This document shows, piece after piece, positions 1-12,500 of a stretch of DNA of 64,000 nucleotides. The notes under the pieces were generated by a model. It saw nothing but the letters and a program-made list of their open reading frames with translations, had not been told where the DNA came from and ran no database searches. Made by a program: the position numbers and the translations under genes. Every line of letters begins with the position of its first letter. Within the stretch, counting starts at the first letter, position 1. Origin of the DNA: Mnemiopsis leidyi (Eukaryota; Ctenophora; Tentaculata; Lobata; Bolinopsidae); contig JH152821.1 of assembly GCA_000226015.1 (NCBI GenBank), forward strand, positions 52,744 through 116,743, in the 5' to 3' direction.

Positions 1-409
1 GCAACTTAATCTAAACTGAAATCTGGCAGGGTAATTGCGACAGTACACCTGATCTAGAATTAGAGACTGGACAAGTCACGAGTCGGTTGTTACTATAAAT
101 ATTAACAAAGAGAAATCTGATCAAGTTTCTACGGGGTTACAAAGCAGATCAAGTTATTTTCTATCAGGTATATTTAGCGAAACGTGGAAAATCGTAACAG
201 CCTTGAAATTCCGTCAAGTTACTAGTTGTTACATGTTTATCAAATGTCACCATACAATTCATATTTCAACTGTGAAAACGGCAGTCTTGTGAAGCAAAAT
301 ATTGGTCCTGACAATTTATTGATTTTCAACTTACTTTGGTTCAGTAATTATAGACTTCCAGAAAACCTCACATCCCTTGCCAACAGATACTCATCTACAC
401 AACCTGGAT

Positions 410-513
410 GAACGCTACATGTACACACTGTATGGAAGTGTTGTATGAACGCTACATGTACACACTGTGTGGAAGTGTTGTATAAACGCTACATGTACAC
501 ACTGTATGTAAGT
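410..513. repeat. 37-bp tandem repeat, three copies
   Basis: Three head-to-tail copies of a unit starting GAACGCTACATGTACACACT and ending in GTGTTGTAT, nearly identical. No coding signal in it. The flanks (1-409) show nothing I recognise; the 61-codon frame there has no protein-like features. Confidence 0.85.
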
Positions 514-699
514 TACTAGGTGCGTTGTAGGGAGAGGTTAACCAGGTGGCTCCCTATCCGTTACAGCTCAGCAATTTGCTGCTTCTGAGATATCAGCTTA
601 TATTTCTCCTAATTGATAAAAAGATTCAGCTTTCATTAAAGGTTTGAGTAAGCCGGTGTGCCGTGACGTGCTGAATACTGCCCTCTCTCTCTTGAGGAG

Positions 700-802
700 T
701 GAAGTAAAGTAATGTTTCACTTCACTAGTACAGTAGTACACTGGTCTGGTGGACTGAAGTAAAGTAATGTTTCACTTCACTAGTACAGTAGTACACTGGT
801 CT
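700..802. repeat. 48-bp direct repeat, two copies
   Basis: Two near-identical 48-bp copies (700-747 and 755-802) separated by 7 bp. Each contains an internal palindrome (GTGAAGT...ACTTCAC type) and GTACAGTAGTAC. Between 514 and 699 I see nothing. Confidence 0.85.
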
Positions 803-954
803 AGTAAAACCTACTGCAGTACTGCCTGGCGTTTTCGTTAAGTATTTGACTGTCCCAACTGTCCGCTAAATGTCAATAACCTGGCCGATTTGATTGTGTC
901 TTTAAGTCGTCCTGACAGGTGTGCGGTATTATACTGCAATAATGTCATGTTACT

Positions 955-1063
955 TCCAACCATGTAACAATATAATAATGTTACTTCCAACCATGTTACT
1001 TCCAACCATGTTACTTCCAACCATGTTACTTCCAACCATGTTACTTCCAACCATGTTACTTCA
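955..1063. repeat. 15-bp minisatellite
   Basis: About seven copies of CCATGTTACTTCCAA in a row. The unit shares its GTTACT core with the decamer array that follows, so the two arrays may have a common origin. Short open frames on both strands here are by-products of the repeat. Confidence 0.85.
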
Positions 1064-1105
1064 AACACACGCCAACACGCGCCTGTGTATGTGCACTGTA
1101 CATGT

Positions 1106-1790
1106 TGTTAGGTGTGTTGCTAGGTGTGTTGCTAGGTGTGTTACTAGGTGTGTTACTAGGTGTGTTACTAGGTGTGTTACTAGGTAGTAGGTGTGTTACT
1201 AGGTGTGTTACTAGGTCGGTGTGTTACTAGGTGTGTTACTAGGTGTGTTACTAGGTGTGTTACTAGGTATGTTACTAGGTGTGTTGCTAAGTGTGTTACG
1301 TAGGNNNNNNNNNNTGTTACTAGGTATGTTACTAGGTGTGTTACTAGGTATGTTACTAGGTGTGTTACTAGGTGTGTTACTAGGTATGTTACTAGGTGTG
1401 TTACTAGGTGTGTTACTAGGTGTGTTACTAGGTGTGTTACTAGGTGTGTTACTAGGTGTGTTACTAGGTATGTTACTAGGTGTGTTACTAGGTGTGTTAC
1501 TAGGTGTGTTACTAGGTATGTTACTAGGTGTGTTACTAGGTGTGTTACTAGGTATGTTACTAGGTGTGTTACTAGTTGTGTTACTAGTTGTGTTACTAGG
1601 TGTGTTACTAGGTGTGTTACTAGGTGTGTTGCTAGGTGTGTTACTAGGTGTGTTGCTAGGTGTGTTACTAGTTGTGTTACTTGGTATGTTACTAGGTGTG
1701 TTACTAGGTGCGTTACTAAGTATGTTACTTGGTGAGTTACTAGGTGTGTTTCTAGGTGTGTTTCTAGGTGTATTACTAGGTGTGGCGCTA
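1106..1790. repeat. 10-bp minisatellite (GTGTTACTAG)n with gap
   Basis: Long array of GTGTTACTAG with variants GTGTTGCTAG, GTATGTTACTAG and GTGTTACTAGTT, interrupted by 10 N at 1305-1314, so its true length is unknown. Both strands stay open for about 210 codons (LLGV on plus, LVTH on minus) because the unit lacks stops in those frames. This is not evidence of a protein. Confidence 0.9.
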
Positions 1791-1859
1791 TTGTTGCGGT
1801 ATCGGTTGTCAAGTATTTACTGCATATCTGCAGAGCTAAATACTGGCTATCTTATGTAA

Positions 1860-4800
1860 ACACACATTGTTACTCTGATCTCATCAATTAATTTCAACTG
1901 TGTGCGATGTGCTGATGTAGGGATATAAACGGTCTAGATGCAAACTCTCACAAGTTTAAAATAAAGTGTGGTGATCAGTGGGAGCAGAGATGCGACCTGC
2001 AGATTTTAATCCTGTAAACTTAAGAACTTAGGCTCGTAAACATAGACATACAATTTCAAGCTCCAAACTTTGAAACTTGGCATGGGGGATCTTTTACCAG
2101 AATTGGACTGCTATTGATTCAGTTCTCAGTAAGCCTCATGAGCTAGAGCTTATGTGACAACACTACTAACTCTCTCTCTCCCTTTCTCTCCTGTTATGTG
2201 ACGATATCAGGTAAAGGAAGCATCTCATTATAGTCATCACAATGCAGTAGGACTATTGACAAGCAGTAGCATGAGGCATGTTTATGTGGATATTATCTTC
2301 ATATCTGATCTTTAACTCTCAGTTTCGCTATTAAGCTTTATTCGCTCTATGTATGGGTTCTGTGATCGTAAAGCTGCATAATATCATGCTAACTTTTTGC
2401 GTGTCTGAAGGTAATTTTAAAAAAACTTGAAATGTTAAGTAATATGTATAATGTGTATCAATACGTTCACTTGTATGATGTTGTGTTTAAATTTTCTAAA
2501 TATGCATCATTTTCTTATCGACTGTAATGATAATTTCAAAATTGTTTTTCCAAAAGTTGCTTCTTCTGATCATTCGCTGAAATGAAATCTAAATCATGAT
2601 CTTACAATTATCGCAAGATTTACGTATTCTTTGAATTCCTTTACATCAATTCGATTCGATTTTTCTCAATGTCACAAAATTACGTACATCGTAATCATGA
2701 TTCCTTGCTATATAGATCACAGCTGAGCTGATAAGCGATGCATGTAAATTTCGCTGTATTTTCTCATTATTGGAATCTCTAGTGGTAACGTGAATATTAT
2801 TAGACATTAGGAGGAGTAGTGTATGATACAGAGAGAAGAGAAGACTGTCCCAGTCTTCAGAAGATGTGATGAAAGACAGAAAACTTTGGGACAACATGTT
2901 AAGGTTACTATTTTATATTGAATACCACTTTAGTTTGTTTGAAGTTGGTACAATCAATTCCACCTGGTTTTAATTGCGATAATTTTAATGAAAATTTTTT
3001 GATAAATCCTCGCTGCCGTTGTAATTTAATACTCTAGTTTTTTTGCTGTCTTGAATTAAGGAATGGGGATATTTTTAAACAAAATGATTATTCCTGACCA
3101 GGTAACCTACTACAGATCTAATTAGCGATCCCCTGGGTCCCGACTCAACAAATGAACAACGAGCAGCACTCTTATAGAATGGGTGAGTACAAGTTTAGGT
3201 ATGTAGTGGATACATACCGGTAATGGCAGACAGGTTGTATTTACCTTGCTCTTTCCTTGTTTCCTGGTGACTCAATTCTAATGCAATCTGTAGTGTCGGG
3301 TCATCCTCAATCTTAACATAGTCAGCATATTTTAAGTACCCGGCCTTGATACCTATTCGATCATTAGCTGCAGCTTGGAAATGTATGAATTCCTGATATG
3401 TAGTGGACTGATTAGATTTTTAGTTAAGAGCCTCAATATTTCGTTACCATTTGTACATTCTCCAGCTTGCAATCATCTTCCTATAAGAAGATTGAAATGG
3501 GATTATGTAAACACGGCACTTACACTCATCATACACAACGCATACTTTCTAACCTTTAGCTAGCCCATGTATGATTAGACGTCATGAGCGTTGGTGGAGG
3601 TAGAAATTAAACATTTGAAACTCACATATTTGATAAGAAGGATTTTTATTACTGGAATAAAGTCGAAACTTTAAGATAAATAACAAGCTTTGTAACACTT
3701 ATCTGCATTGTTCATTTAGCTGATTATTATCGGTCCCTGAGCCCGCTTCTTATTCCTAGCTTGTTAGCTCCTTCTTGTATGTAACTAGTTGAGTGTATTG
3801 TCTGTGTATCTATGTGTTTGTGTGTTTGTGTGTGTGTCTGTGTAACTGATCTACCTCCCATGGTAAACAAACAGTATAATGTCGGTAGACAAACAAAAGT
3901 AAACATTTTTACATTTGTTGACTTACTCCCTGGCGGGTGTACAGTAGCTACTTAATGACTAACTGTGTCTGCAGAGAAACTTTTGGAAAGTTAATGGTCT
4001 GGACGCTCAAGTGCGTCTTCGAATGTATTTACTATATTATCCGTCATTGTATTGACTATATTATCTGTCATAGTATTAACTCGTGTTTCCTTTTCTTTTA
4101 AAATTTAATGGTAAATTTGTTGACCGAAGGTAACTTTCGATATCGCGCTGAAAAATAATCAAATTTCGATGAGAATAATTCATCGTTTAAGTCTTAGAAA
4201 TGTGACTTTTTGACAGTGGAAGAATTGAACGATTTTCTTCTGAATTATTGCGTTTCTGAATTACTGATATCACAAGACCCTCTATACACCACACGGCAAA
4301 CTGTTAAACCCTTAAGAAATCTGAAGATCCTGGTTGATATCCACTATCCAGTATCATGTACCTTTCCAACATACGAATCTGTATTTGATAATCTGTGCAT
4401 GTCAAAATTGCGATCCTACTATGCTGTGTTATGGTGTATAAGTGTGCAGGGTATTTAAAGTTGTGTGTCCGTGAGTGTGTGTGTAGAATTCCAACCACCC
4501 TGTATATATACAATTTATATATACGTTCACATTCCTTTCAAAGACACAGTGCTTACCATCATTGACAATAGGAACGTATTACGTTCCTCATTAAATTGTT
4601 CAGAATAATAGTAGTATATTTCGTGACAGGCATTTATGTTGTAATTGATATTGACCACCTACAATTTATATTCGCAACTCTGTCCAACCTTGGATAGTGG
4701 ACATCAACCTTGAAACAACCTTGAACATCCTTGAAATCTGGGGCTGAGCTTAGAAAACACCGCTAAGTGGCAGATTCCACGCCACGTCGCTCACTGCACT

Positions 4801-5027
4801 GGTCGGCGGAATCGACATATTATGATCAAGTGACTGTCATAATTCGTTCTTGTATGCTGCTTAAGTCGTAGTTTGGTAGATATGACGGAGTGATCTGTAA
4901 TGCCACTAGTTCAGATTTCTTATGTGGAGAGCCGGGCGGGCGAATGAAAGGTCCTTCCACCCAAATTTTGTATCCCCGGTTCGAAAGAGGACAAATGGAA
5001 GGCGCGGTTGTTCATCTTGTTGACTTT
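1860..5027. other. No gene recognised; minor simple repeats
   Basis: Only short, low-quality frames on either strand and no exon with convincing splice sites. Contents worth noting: a GT-rich run near 3805-3845 and four irregular copies of an AACCTTG motif near 4690-4735. It probably lies beyond the 3' end of the lectin gene. Confidence 0.5.
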
Positions 5028-5143
5028 TCAGCAGTTACTGTGACATAAAGTGCGCGCGCAACGATCACGACACGCTTTGTGCTGCATCTGCCATGTATCC
5101 CAGTCCATGTCATGGAGGAAACCAGACGTTGTGACCCTGAATT
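5028..5143 (-). CDS. Candidate terminal coding exon, Cys-rich tail
   Basis: Possible last exon of the CTLD gene. On the minus strand a good acceptor (gatttcag) is followed by 2+114 nt, and the phase-1 join to the CTLD6 exon end at 6327 keeps the frame open. It ends at a TGA (5028-5030). The predicted tail has four Cys in fourteen residues (CRDRCARTLCHSNC) and no membrane segment. The local GC rise also fits coding DNA. Evidence is splice phase and composition only; no domain is recognised, and it could be chance. Confidence 0.3.
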
Positions 5144-6326
5144 CTGAAATCAGTTGTCAACGTCTACAGTCTAGCAACTCCGGGGTTGTTAGATGACCTT
5201 TAAAAACGCAATTAAATTCACATTTCATGGTCTCGACCCATAGTCATACCTGATACCTAGCTTGTCAGTTGTCACTCTCGCAGCTCAAAGCTGAACGTCA
5301 CGTTAATGTTAGACGGATATAATCTCGTTATATAGACTCGTTATATAGACTGACTCGAGGATTGGAGGTGTAAGCTGAAAAAACCAGTCAGACTCAGTGC
5401 CAGGCGATTGCGCGCTCGCGAGTGATTTCCAATTCCATTCGGCAACATCAGGCAATGAAATCCAAACTGGCATGTTGCCTTTTTCACTGGAAATTATATA
5501 GAATTCGAAAATGAGCAGCAACTTGAGGCTAGGATAGGCTAACTGTATTCACAACTGTTATCAATTCCAACCTTCCCCTTATAGCGTTCGCTCGAAATTA
5601 TAATTATAAATCAAAATGTGCTTACTCTTCAGATTCTCATTCCTTAGAGTTAGTGAACGGACGCGGAGCGCCGGGTTTGTAAAAAATATACCCATTTTTA
5701 TTTCACAATCAATCAATTAGAAAACTATTCAACTCATAAAACTTTTGACAAATCTATTGTCACTTCATAAAGACGTTCAAGTTCATTATGTAGTTGTAGA
5801 TACCGATAAGGATATAATGTTTATCGTGATTTCTTTTGAGTTTTGATTCTATTGAGTAATTCAACCTTCAAACTCAACAGTTTTATAATAAGAGACATCG
5901 ATATTCAACACTTCGACAGGTTCTGGTGAACTAGTTGGCAGAATTCATGGAGCAAGTTCATCTGCCACTCTCTGTTCCGTCTCAGTCTCACGCATAAAAT
6001 CCCATTGTAGCCCTGTCTTTTTAGACTCTAACCCTCCGTTTGCTGTTTATTTTACGAGGCACTGAAGTGATGGTGATGTATTGCCCTATAATATTGGTCG
6101 TCCCAATTCGGTTTATTGCTCTGACACAACACCCATGAATCAACTAATACTATTTTACCCCATGGTCATTGGTAAATAGTCAAGCTTAATATTTTACCAT
6201 TCAAATTTTGGCCGCTTAAATTTGATCTGAAAATCTAACCAAGGCTTAACAGTCAAAAATGGAGGGTGGTCGCATTACGCCTTACCCCCTGCTCTGCCTT
6301 AAAGTGGTAAGATAGGAGTTCCCTAC
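5144..6326. other. Presumed last intron or 3' flank of the lectin gene
   Basis: No firm exon. At 5365-5467 (minus) one frame reads VWISLPDVAEWNWKS, which resembles the xWxGL/WxW core of a CTLD second exon. It follows a possible acceptor (atgccag), but no matching first exon is visible upstream and the rest of the fold is missing, so it may be a decayed CTLD or chance. Confidence 0.35.
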
Positions 6327-6550
6327 CTCGCTCACAAACAGTTGCATGTCGCTCGGTAACTGCTCTAGTGTACCAGGATCCCAACTCTTCGCTAGTTTCG
6401 TCAGCGTTGAGAACGACCCCGCTACTCTCCTCCAGCACAGCAGGCTCCCCTGCTCCCCAGTTTGAGTATTCGATCACACTCGAGTCATCGTCCTGTCTCA
6501 CGTAGTCTCCTGACTCTGATCTCTTTATTCCCAGCCAAACGTTAGAGTTC
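6327..6550 (-). CDS. CTLD6, second (fused) exon
   Basis: Starts after tcattcccag and ends at CGAG|gtaggg (phase 2 in, 1 out). It carries the whole second half of a CTLD in one exon: NVWLGIKRSESGDY, then YSNWGAGEPAV, then ATVCERG. The usual EPN/QPD is EPA and there is no WND-type motif, so calcium and sugar binding through the canonical site looks lost. In the other five CTLDs this stretch is split over two exons; here the intron is absent. Confidence 0.85.
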
Positions 6551-9500
6551 CTGGGAATGACAGTTTGATCAAACAAAATTATTTGTGATGGTTTTATAGG
6601 GTTTACGTCAAGTCGTTAAAATTTGAATTTGAAATGCTTAGGTGGTTGCGACACGTTTATGAATGTCAAACTTGACATTCATAAACGTGTCGCAACCACC
6701 TATGGAGTAATAAATTTAGGTTCCCTCACGGAATTCCGACTTTCTGACTAGTAGGCCCAAGTCGGAATACCGTGCGCTACCTGCACAGAATTCCGACTGC
6801 ACTGAATTCTTAATATAGGAACTGATGTAGTCGGAATTCTGTCAAATTCGGAATTCCGTGCGTGTACCATAAATTTATTTCTTCTATGGAATAATAAATT
6901 TAAATAGTAAAATCCTTTCTGAATCACCCTGTAGTATCTAATTCTTGGTCTTTGACCCAGGCATCTACGTCTATGAAACCTCGCATTTCTTATATTTAGT
7001 AAGTAAAAGTTAATGTTATCCGACTGACCAGCCTGCAAAACTATGGTATTAGCAATGGGAAGATGGTTCAGTTGATAGCTTAACCAGCTTGATAAAGATA
7101 AATTGTGATGATATAGTACTTTAAATGGCAGATTCACTGAAATTCGGTTGTCGCACAAGAACAATTCGATATGCTTTAACTGCAAGATGTGGGGACCACT
7201 AATCCCAGACTGAGACACTACATTCAAATCGCACAGATTGGATTGCCTCATCTCAAAAACAGGCTCGTCTTGCTTGGCTGATGTGATGTGTCGATTCAAA
7301 ATTGCAATAATAAGCTGATTGCAAATTGCAGTTAACTAAGTAACTGATACTCTGTCTCACCAGCGTTATTATAATCGAACATCGAATTTGAAATTCTGCA
7401 TACTCACGTACTGGTCAGATTGAGATATATAATACTATATACTATACTATATATTATACTATATATTATACTATACTATACTATCAACTATACTATATAC
7501 TATACTATACTATATACTATACTATATACTATACTATATACTATACTATATACTATATCATATATTATACTATATACTATACACTATACTATACACTATA
7601 CTATACACTATACTATAGAGTACATACTTGACTAGCTGAGCGATGGCGATGTTGCCCGCCTCATCCTCAGGGACTGCCACAGAGCCACCCATAGCCATGC
7701 AGATGGTGGTGGCTTCCAGGAAAGTTTCTCCTTCCTCCTCGTTCATCTTCACGTACGCCAATAGTTTCTCCTCAACTGTTTGGTAGAATGTTATTCTGAT
7801 CTCCCAACTTCAAAAACAATGTTGTTCTTTGTGTTACTGTTACGCTTCACTAGTTATATACATTTGTAAAATGGATTTTGTAATGGATTTTTATTCTGTG
7901 AATTAGTTTCTAAGGCGAGGAATAATCATGCAATTGATTTGCAGTTTCCAAATAATCCCGGAAGTTATTGATGGGCTGGTGGTGTAGTGGTTTCCTTCTC
8001 AGCTCCCACGCAGGAGATCGGGGGTTCAAATCCCGTATCCGCCAGTCCTCGAGAAGTGCGCTAAGGACATATGCCTATGCAACCTTCTTCGGTCGACTCA
8101 GCCGAATGATCGGGAAACCGTGATTGAGGGTTAAATGAGTAGCTGCCCATTGCAGCGAAGTTTCGGGCGATAAAAGTAAGGTACACACTACCTTAACCGT
8201 CACTGGCGTGTATGTATAATTGTACATTCGGCCTCTACAGTAATTGGCCGTTACACTTGTGTAACATGTGGCTGTTGGAGTGTCCGAATTAAAATAAGTA
8301 TGAGATAAAAAAAATTAAACAAGACTTGCTATCTAATCACATTATATGCTTGTAGCTTTCATCAATATCAAAAACAAGACTTTTAACTGCTTTTTATATC
8401 AAAATAGGACTAGCAGCTTGCCATGATCTATATCAAAAGCAAAACAAGTAGCTTGTATTGATAGGAGCTGTTAAGAATGACGATACCTATTTTCAGAGCG
8501 CTGTTAGCGATAAGCTCGTGACGGTCAGTGAAGAGGATGCAGCTGACGACTCCCCCATCCTGCTCCTGGACCTCCTGGACGATTAGTCGTCCCTCCTCGT
8601 CCTGGTAGACACGGTCCTGGTCCTTGTTTCGCCCCGTCACTATCTTCCCGCCCATACTCCACCGTACGTTAGCTGTATCTGTTGTGTCCGGGTTTATCAT
8701 TTAAGTTGGAACTAGAAGTTCTGTATGAAACTTATGATGTAAAAATTCTAAAGCGGCTTTATTTTTCGCGTTCAAATCGCTCATTTCACAACTATGAAAT
8801 ATCGACTAATCGTTTTCTACGTGATTACCCAGACAAATAAAACACATGCAGCAATGTCACAAATTAGAGTGGGATCTGTGAACATAAAAAGAAAATGTCA
8901 CTAATAGGGCAGTATAACACGTGACCGACAATGAGAACCCTAACCTGGTAGAAAACTGGACGTGAAGGTGACCTTGCTGCCCAAGTTAGCCATGTAGGAG
9001 CTAGGTCGTGAGATAAACTCTAAATCTGACCCCTCAGTCGGCGGGACAGTGACCACCTGCTCTGTAGGAGCCAAGTCCTGGAGTTACAGTGGGGTGAGTT
9101 GGTCTGTTTTTAGAGTTTGTGTTGAAGTTTGTTTGTTTTTGGTTTTTGATTGATAAACAGAGTTTGTCTAACTGCACTGTTTGTTTGTGTTATTTTTTCA
9201 TTTTGTTTTTTTACACCGAATAATATTACTTCATGAGGTCATTGTAGTGTCAAATTACCCAGCAACTAGGTATTTTTTGACGAATCACATTCACGCAATA
9301 TTTTGAAATCCAACCATGATAAAAGTAGAGCTTTAAACAACTTAAACTTTTTTAATTTAATTTTTCTCAACCTTGGTTGAGGAGACAGAGAAATAGATTA
9401 CAACAAACCTTGCTGGCACATTGCCATACTCGTTCCTGACAGACAAACTGAAACCTGCGCTCCTCAAACACGTCAAACCACTTACCAGTGTTCTTGTTCA

Positions 9501-12500
9501 TACCTACTCTGTCTTGCCCTGGTCAGAAAAAATAAAGTTCGATATTAATCTTAATTTTGACTGTAGAGATCTGTCCGAAACTTGCACATTTCTCTCGATG
9601 AATGGATGAATCATGGTTTAGGATTGCCCAGTGCACACCTATTTTATCCATAGGTATCTTATTATTAAAATGTATTTCACTTTTAAAACAATAAACCAGA
9701 TTAAAGAAATCTCCTATACCTCCTCGTCTAGGGTACCGGTTGTCCGGTTGGTCTGTCCCCCAGTTAAACCAGGTTACTTGTTCTCCTGCTGTGTCTCTGA
9801 ACACTTCTTCTACCTCAATGTCTTCAACGTCTATCCAGATCTGGTGATATTTGCGCTCACAACGGGTACCAACGTGTTTTTATACTTGTTCCTTGAAATC
9901 GAAGGCGAGGATTCGTCTTTTGAATTGCTTACATTGTCTGTTTTTGATCTTTTTAAATTAAATTTGAAATATGTAGATTCAAGTTTTTTAATCAGTGATT
10001 TCAATTTCTAAGTTGGTCATGGTTCAAGTTAATTGTCTAAATCTACTCCGAACATACCCAATTTTCCTTGTTAGATGGGTTGCTCTTGACGGAGAGGGGT
10101 AGAGGGTAGTGTTCCTCCGCAAACGTTTTCAGAGCCATATTCTCCGCCAGACCCCGCGGCCGGGCCAACGTTTGTCCTTCCTCTAAACAAGAAGCCCGGG
10201 CATCCTCGAAGGATTTGTACTGGAGATTGTAAGTGTAGACGATACGCTGCTCGTATTCTCCCATCACGCATGGGTCCTCGTTGAAAGTCAGTTCTGGCGG
10301 TGCAATGTGTTTGTTTGTTTTTCAAATTTTCTCAAGTTCGGTTTGTCGAACAACCAAATTGCTATAAATCTTTATGACATAAACATGTGACCAAAAAAGT
10401 ATTTTGTAATGGGTCAGAAATCGTTTAAATCAAGTGGTAGCGTTGCTCGGTATTGAATGGCCGTACCTAACTGCATATACCTAACTGCATATATTGTTCA
10501 ATTGCTGCCACACGATACTTAAAATTTGGGAACCTTCCCCAAAATACCTCACTCTATAGATGGATAAAATCACGAATGCATTTTTGCCATTTCAATGACG
10601 CAATTTCTTTTAAATAAAGTTCGAAAACCGATTCAAGAAGTAAAATGCAAAACATTTGTTTGATACAAATCTATTGGGATCAACATGATATTATGAAGTC
10701 TACATCACTGATCAACATGTATAATGTGAATTTATGACAAATTTAATCGCAGCAAGTTTTAAACAGCAATTTAAAAGCCTGCTTACTCTCATTTATCCCA
10801 TAAATTGCAGTCTTATTTTATTTTTCTTGGCGCCAAATATACTTGAAAAAGCTTTATTTTAGATTTCAGCAACTCAAAATCAGCTGGAAATATGGCTTAT
10901 CTACCCTGTCTACCTTAGTCGATAATCTTTCGTTCGTGATTTTACTTCGTCTTTTAGTCGATATAAAACCGCTTAAACACAAAATATAATGCATATTTTT
11001 GCTTTGAAATGTGCTTATACTGTCACGCATTACAAAATCAACGAATCACGTGACCCAGAATAAAACTCCACACAGTCAAACAGACACATATTTCACTTCC
11101 ACGTCTCCAACAGGTCACTCAGCGGGAGGGTTCCTTACCCTTACTCTGGGAACACTCCCACTTATCCTCCTCGCAGACGAACATGTACTTATCTTTTGGG
11201 CTCTTCCACTCCCAGCTTCCATCCACCTTACTCACTGCCAGCATTCCTGCAACATTTTCATTTCAGACAAAATAATCTTATTGGCGACAAACTTTTTAAG
11301 CGTAATTTTTCATTCACTTTTTAATGCAATAATAGCTTATAATTATGATTTTCACTTTTCAGTTCTATGTAGAAAGTTTGTCTGAGTATTTTGTACAAAA
11401 GACTCAGACAAACTTTTAACATGAATGGTCATTGTGCAAAGGTGTGGCTTTCTTTGATACTTTGATAATGAAAAGGACAATTAGAGTTGAAATATTGAAA
11501 TAATCATTATTGTTGCAACAAAAGAAAATCAGTGGTTTTCCTGGTTTACCACCGATTTCGGCATATTGGTTATATACCGACGACCACGTGGTGTATGTAA
11601 CCTATATGCCCCGATTTCCTTTTGTTGCAACAACAATAGCTAATTTTCATCATCAAAGTATCATTTATCTACCTTTATCATCAGAATATCCTGTCCTCTT
11701 GTAATATGACATGAAGTTCTCATAAGTTGTCAGGTTTCCTTCAGGTTGCCACCTCAGTTCGTCATTCTTTACCTCCAGACCCACCCAAAACTAAAATTTG
11801 TCAACTATAGATGTAAGCAGACTTGTTTGTTAAGACCCTTATAGTTATAAAAGATAAGCCCCTTTAAACATTATTCAGTAAAAACAGAATCAAAATGGGT
11901 GATTGCCTGGTTGTGAGTTCATACGTAAACCTATGAGTCCCCGGTCCCGCACTAACCCAGGAAAGTTCTCCCATAGTAGCCAAGACATAACCGGAGACAG
12001 GGACCCTATTTAGCACCAAGTTTCTAACTCGAGAGTTTGTTTCCTCGTCCCAGACTGTTGCCAGCCGCATGTTCCGCTCTTCGCAGATCTGTCTGGCGTC
12101 CGAGTACGTCTCGGTCATGCTTGGAACATAGTACTCCCCTCGGTATTCTGGGAGAAACTCTGTATAGTTTGTTATCATAACTGTCAGGATCTTCACTGCA
12201 GCTGCACTGCATTTGTTGCATTTGCATGTGTGAACACCATATGATAAGAAAAATTTAACTTAAACACGACTTGTGTCTTAAAATTTGTTGTTTATTGGTG
12301 AGACCAGTTTCCCGATGGAATAAGGTCAAGCAAAACTAGAAAAGCGCTGTTTTGCACCTCGTTTTATGCAGTCCTGCTCCCCAAAGTATTCTCCAACTCC
12401 GACTCTGTTAGGGAAATCGTCCTTTGGACTGTCATTTGTTCCCGGTTCTGGAAATATTGCGTTCACTGCTGTAATAAAGCCAATAGTAAAACGGCTAAAT

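Noticed and set aside
955-1790. Arrays considered as CRISPR
   Set aside because: No spacers: units are directly contiguous, and the DNA is clearly animal.
1106-1812. Two overlapping ~210-codon frames (LLGV and LVTH repeats)
   Set aside because: Products of a 10-bp satellite that lacks stops in those frames; no non-repeat protein segment.
6748-7299. 183-codon minus-strand frame
   Set aside because: Lies in an intron and over a foldback element, has no domain and poor coding composition.
7976-8045. Functional tRNA gene
   Set aside because: Irregular anticodon arm and attached body with A-rich end fit a SINE better.
9421-10011. Plus-strand frames of 62-126 codons over the lectin region
   Set aside because: Antisense shadows of the CTLD5 exons.
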